Positions 62,760-64,000 of a stretch of DNA of 64,000 bases are shown piece after piece (positions within the stretch are counted from its first letter, which is position 1; each line of letters begins with the position of its first letter). Source of the DNA: Vombatus ursinus (lineage: Eukaryota > Chordata > Mammalia > Diprotodontia > Vombatidae); NCBI RefSeq assembly GCF_900497805.2, contig NW_020945064.1, positions 7,224,819-7,288,818 on the forward strand. The letters are read 5' to 3'. The notes under the pieces were generated by a model, which saw nothing but the letters and a program-made list of their open reading frames with translations, ran no database searches and was not told the origin of the DNA. The translations under genes and the position numbers were made by a program.

Positions 62760-63095
62760 CTCGGTATCTCTTTGGAATATCACTTGGGATTTATTGATTT
62801 TTTGACACAGTACAACAGCAAATCTTTATCATGCTGAACCCTGGCCCTAGTTAATGGAGGAGCTGTTACCTCCTTGGAAATGGCAAGGAGATTGGCCACC
62901 TCCTTGGCCCCCCATCAGCCTCCACTCAGGCACAGTCGGGGCCCCAAGCAGGGGCCCGTCTGACATTCCCCGTGGCCTCTGTGCCTATATTATATCTGCT
63001 TTAATAGGAGGCACACGATAAGGGGGAAGGAGGCAGCTGGGCTGTAATTTTCTAAAGGTGTAGTCTGCATGGCCAGGAATTCAGATAAGAGTTGG
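62760..63095 (+). other. Unique GC-mixed stretch, possible conserved element
   Basis: No repeat resemblance. WGATAR matches at 62826 (TTATCA) and 63083 (AGATAA in TTCAGATAAGAG), a CGATAAG near-match at 63018 and a CAGCTG at 63034. Weaker than the other GATA clusters. Confidence 0.25.
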
Positions 63096-63319
63096 GGGGG
63101 CCCGGAGGAGGGCGAGGAGGGAGAATGGGGATTTTCAGAACCAGGAGCGGTAATACCCTCAGCCACCCCCTGCCCCCCATCCAGCTCTCACCAGCCTTGC
63201 TATATGTAGGAGAAGTCCCCTTGAGAGGAGAAAAAGAACGCTACAGGTATTTGTACCAGGAAAGGCCTAAAGCATGAGGGACAGCCTGCTGGGTAAGGGG
63301 GCCAGCCAGCCAACACTGT

Positions 63320-63460
63320 GTACTATGAGGGGAAGGTCCCTGGACGAGCCAGGGGAGCTGGGTTCAAATCACAGAGCAGACCATTTATTTACTAGACCTT
63401 GGGCAAGTCTCTGAGCCTCAGTTTCTCCATTTGTTAATAAGGGGATAATAGTGTTTGCAC
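63320..63460 (+). mobile_element. MIR SINE
   Basis: CCTTGGGCAAGTCTCTGAGC, CTCAGTTTCTCCATTTGTTA. Confidence 0.6.
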
Positions 63461-63495
63461 TAACAACCTTTTCTGAGCCCTGGCTTCCTCACCTT

Positions 63496-63557
63496 AACTT
63501 ATTAATTAACTTATTAATAACTTAGCTTATGAATTAACTTATTGATAAGTAAGTTAA
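63496..63557 (+). repeat. TTAACTTA-type short tandem repeat
   Basis: TTAACTTATTAATTAACTTA and similar units, AT-rich, self-complementary in part. Confidence 0.8.
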
Positions 63558-63599
63558 AAAAGACATGGTGAGTATTATCTGTGCGGAGCCCTTGACTAT

Positions 63600-63790
63600 G
63601 GCAGGGCATGGATGCCTTAGAAGTTCTGAAATCAGAGGGCATGGATTCAAATTCTGCCCTTTCTGCTTAGTACCTGTGTGACCTTGGGGAAGTCACTTCC
63701 TTCTTGGGGCTTCAGTTCCTCATCTGTAGAATGAGGGGGTAGGATTAGATGACTCTGAGATCCCTGTGAACCCTAAATCTACAATCTTCT
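63600..63790 (+). mobile_element. MIR SINE, near full length
   Basis: ATGGATTCAAATTCTGCCCT, CTGTGTGACCTTGGGGAAGT, GATTAGATGACTCTGAGATC, CCTAAATCTACAATCTTCTG. Confidence 0.78.
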
Positions 63791-64000
63791 GATCTGCTTT
63801 CCAGCTTGCGCCTTAGGAGAAAGTCTAGGTTCCAGCTTACCTGGCAAAAAACCCAGCTGTCTTCCAGGGGTCATGATAACTCAAGCCCTCTGGAGAGTCT
63901 GGGGCAGGAGTGGGGTTTAGGAGGAGCCCTTGGGCACTGAGGCTAGGGGCCTCCAAAGAAATTTCTGGGCTGTTTCTGAATAAGAGGAGGAATTGGGGTA

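Larger units (their letters stand above)
29777..64000 (-). other. ZFPM1: ZFPM1 upstream intron (at least 34,224 bases, incomplete)
   Basis: This region is 5' of the first exon seen. I looked on the minus strand for the FOG1 start (MSRRKQSNPRQIKR) and for the acidic, proline-rich segment ending SPWSGP and found neither. FOG1 genes in other mammals have long 5' introns, so this fits one intron, although a poorly conserved exon could be missed. Stretches with no repeat I recognise include 32365-33040, 33960-34720, 36240-37070, 39835-40740, 41525-41865, 44040-44380, 45245-45838, 50160-50820, 52260-53430, 55500-56090, 56665-57275, 57960-58730 and 62690-63320. Confidence 0.7.

Noticed and set aside
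1-64000. Endogenous retrovirus, LTR or other virus-like element
   Set aside because: No paired long terminal repeats, primer-binding site or gag/pol/env-like block was recognised; reverse-transcriptase traces belong to CR1/L3, L2 and RTE LINEs.
1-64000. tRNA genes
   Set aside because: The GAGTTCAAATCC B-box-like sequences all lie in tRNA-derived SINEs that lack a full cloverleaf; none looks like a functional tRNA.
1-64000. CRISPR array or bacterial-type operon
   Set aside because: The regular repeats (33-bp arrays, minisatellite) lack unique spacers, and the locus is plainly a vertebrate intron.

Overview
This window looks like marsupial genomic DNA, most likely from an Australian marsupial. 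It is vertebrate DNA with three coding exons on the minus strand, introns of 7 to more than 34 kb, and many interspersed repeats. The repeats include the tRNA-derived SINEs typical of marsupials (a long Mar1-type form and a short WSINE-type form), together with MIR, L2, CR1/L3 and RTE LINE fossils and small hAT-type DNA transposons. Species assignment is inference from repeat content only.

The only gene I can support is ZFPM1 (FOG1), the zinc-finger cofactor of GATA factors. It lies on the minus strand, so its 5' side is to the right. Three consecutive coding exons are visible at 29655-29776, 9703-9805 and 2534-2743. Each has AG/GT borders, their phases chain correctly, and together they align with the FOG1 N-terminal PR-like domain up to the segment just before zinc finger 1. 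The zinc-finger exons lie left of position 1. The more 5' exons were not found and are probably right of 64000, so the upstream intron is at least 34 kb.

Layout: 1-2533 is intron rich in MIR with a Mar1 SINE close to the third exon. 2744-9702 is a 7-kb intron with a 33-bp-period array, a hAT-like element nested in a MIR, and two near-identical 0.4-kb blocks 2.3 kb apart. 9806-29654 is a 20-kb intron with L2 3' ends, a (CA)n tract with an assembly gap, and a roughly 10-kb block of CR1/L3 LINE fossils (18.9-28.7 kb) riddled with SINEs. 29777-64000 is intron with antisense L2 copies (29.9-32.2 kb, 54-55 kb, 60-62 kb), an 8-unit minisatellite (40.8-41.5 kb), a second gapped (CA)n tract, an RTE remnant (48.4-50.2 kb), seven scattered copies (counting the 10.1-kb one in the previous intron) of one hAT-type MITE, and several unique stretches.

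Some unique stretches carry dense GATA sites (16.75, 26.0-26.3, 34.4 and 52.6-52.9 kb) or a RUNX/ETS cluster (48.2 kb). Because ZFPM1 works with GATA1 in blood cells, these are reasonable enhancer candidates, but that is inference from motifs. I found no RNA gene, CRISPR array, promoter, complete second gene or recognisable retroviral element. Nothing here looks like an undescribed multi-gene system; the more unusual items are the 33-bp array family, the recent local duplication and the GATA-site clusters.
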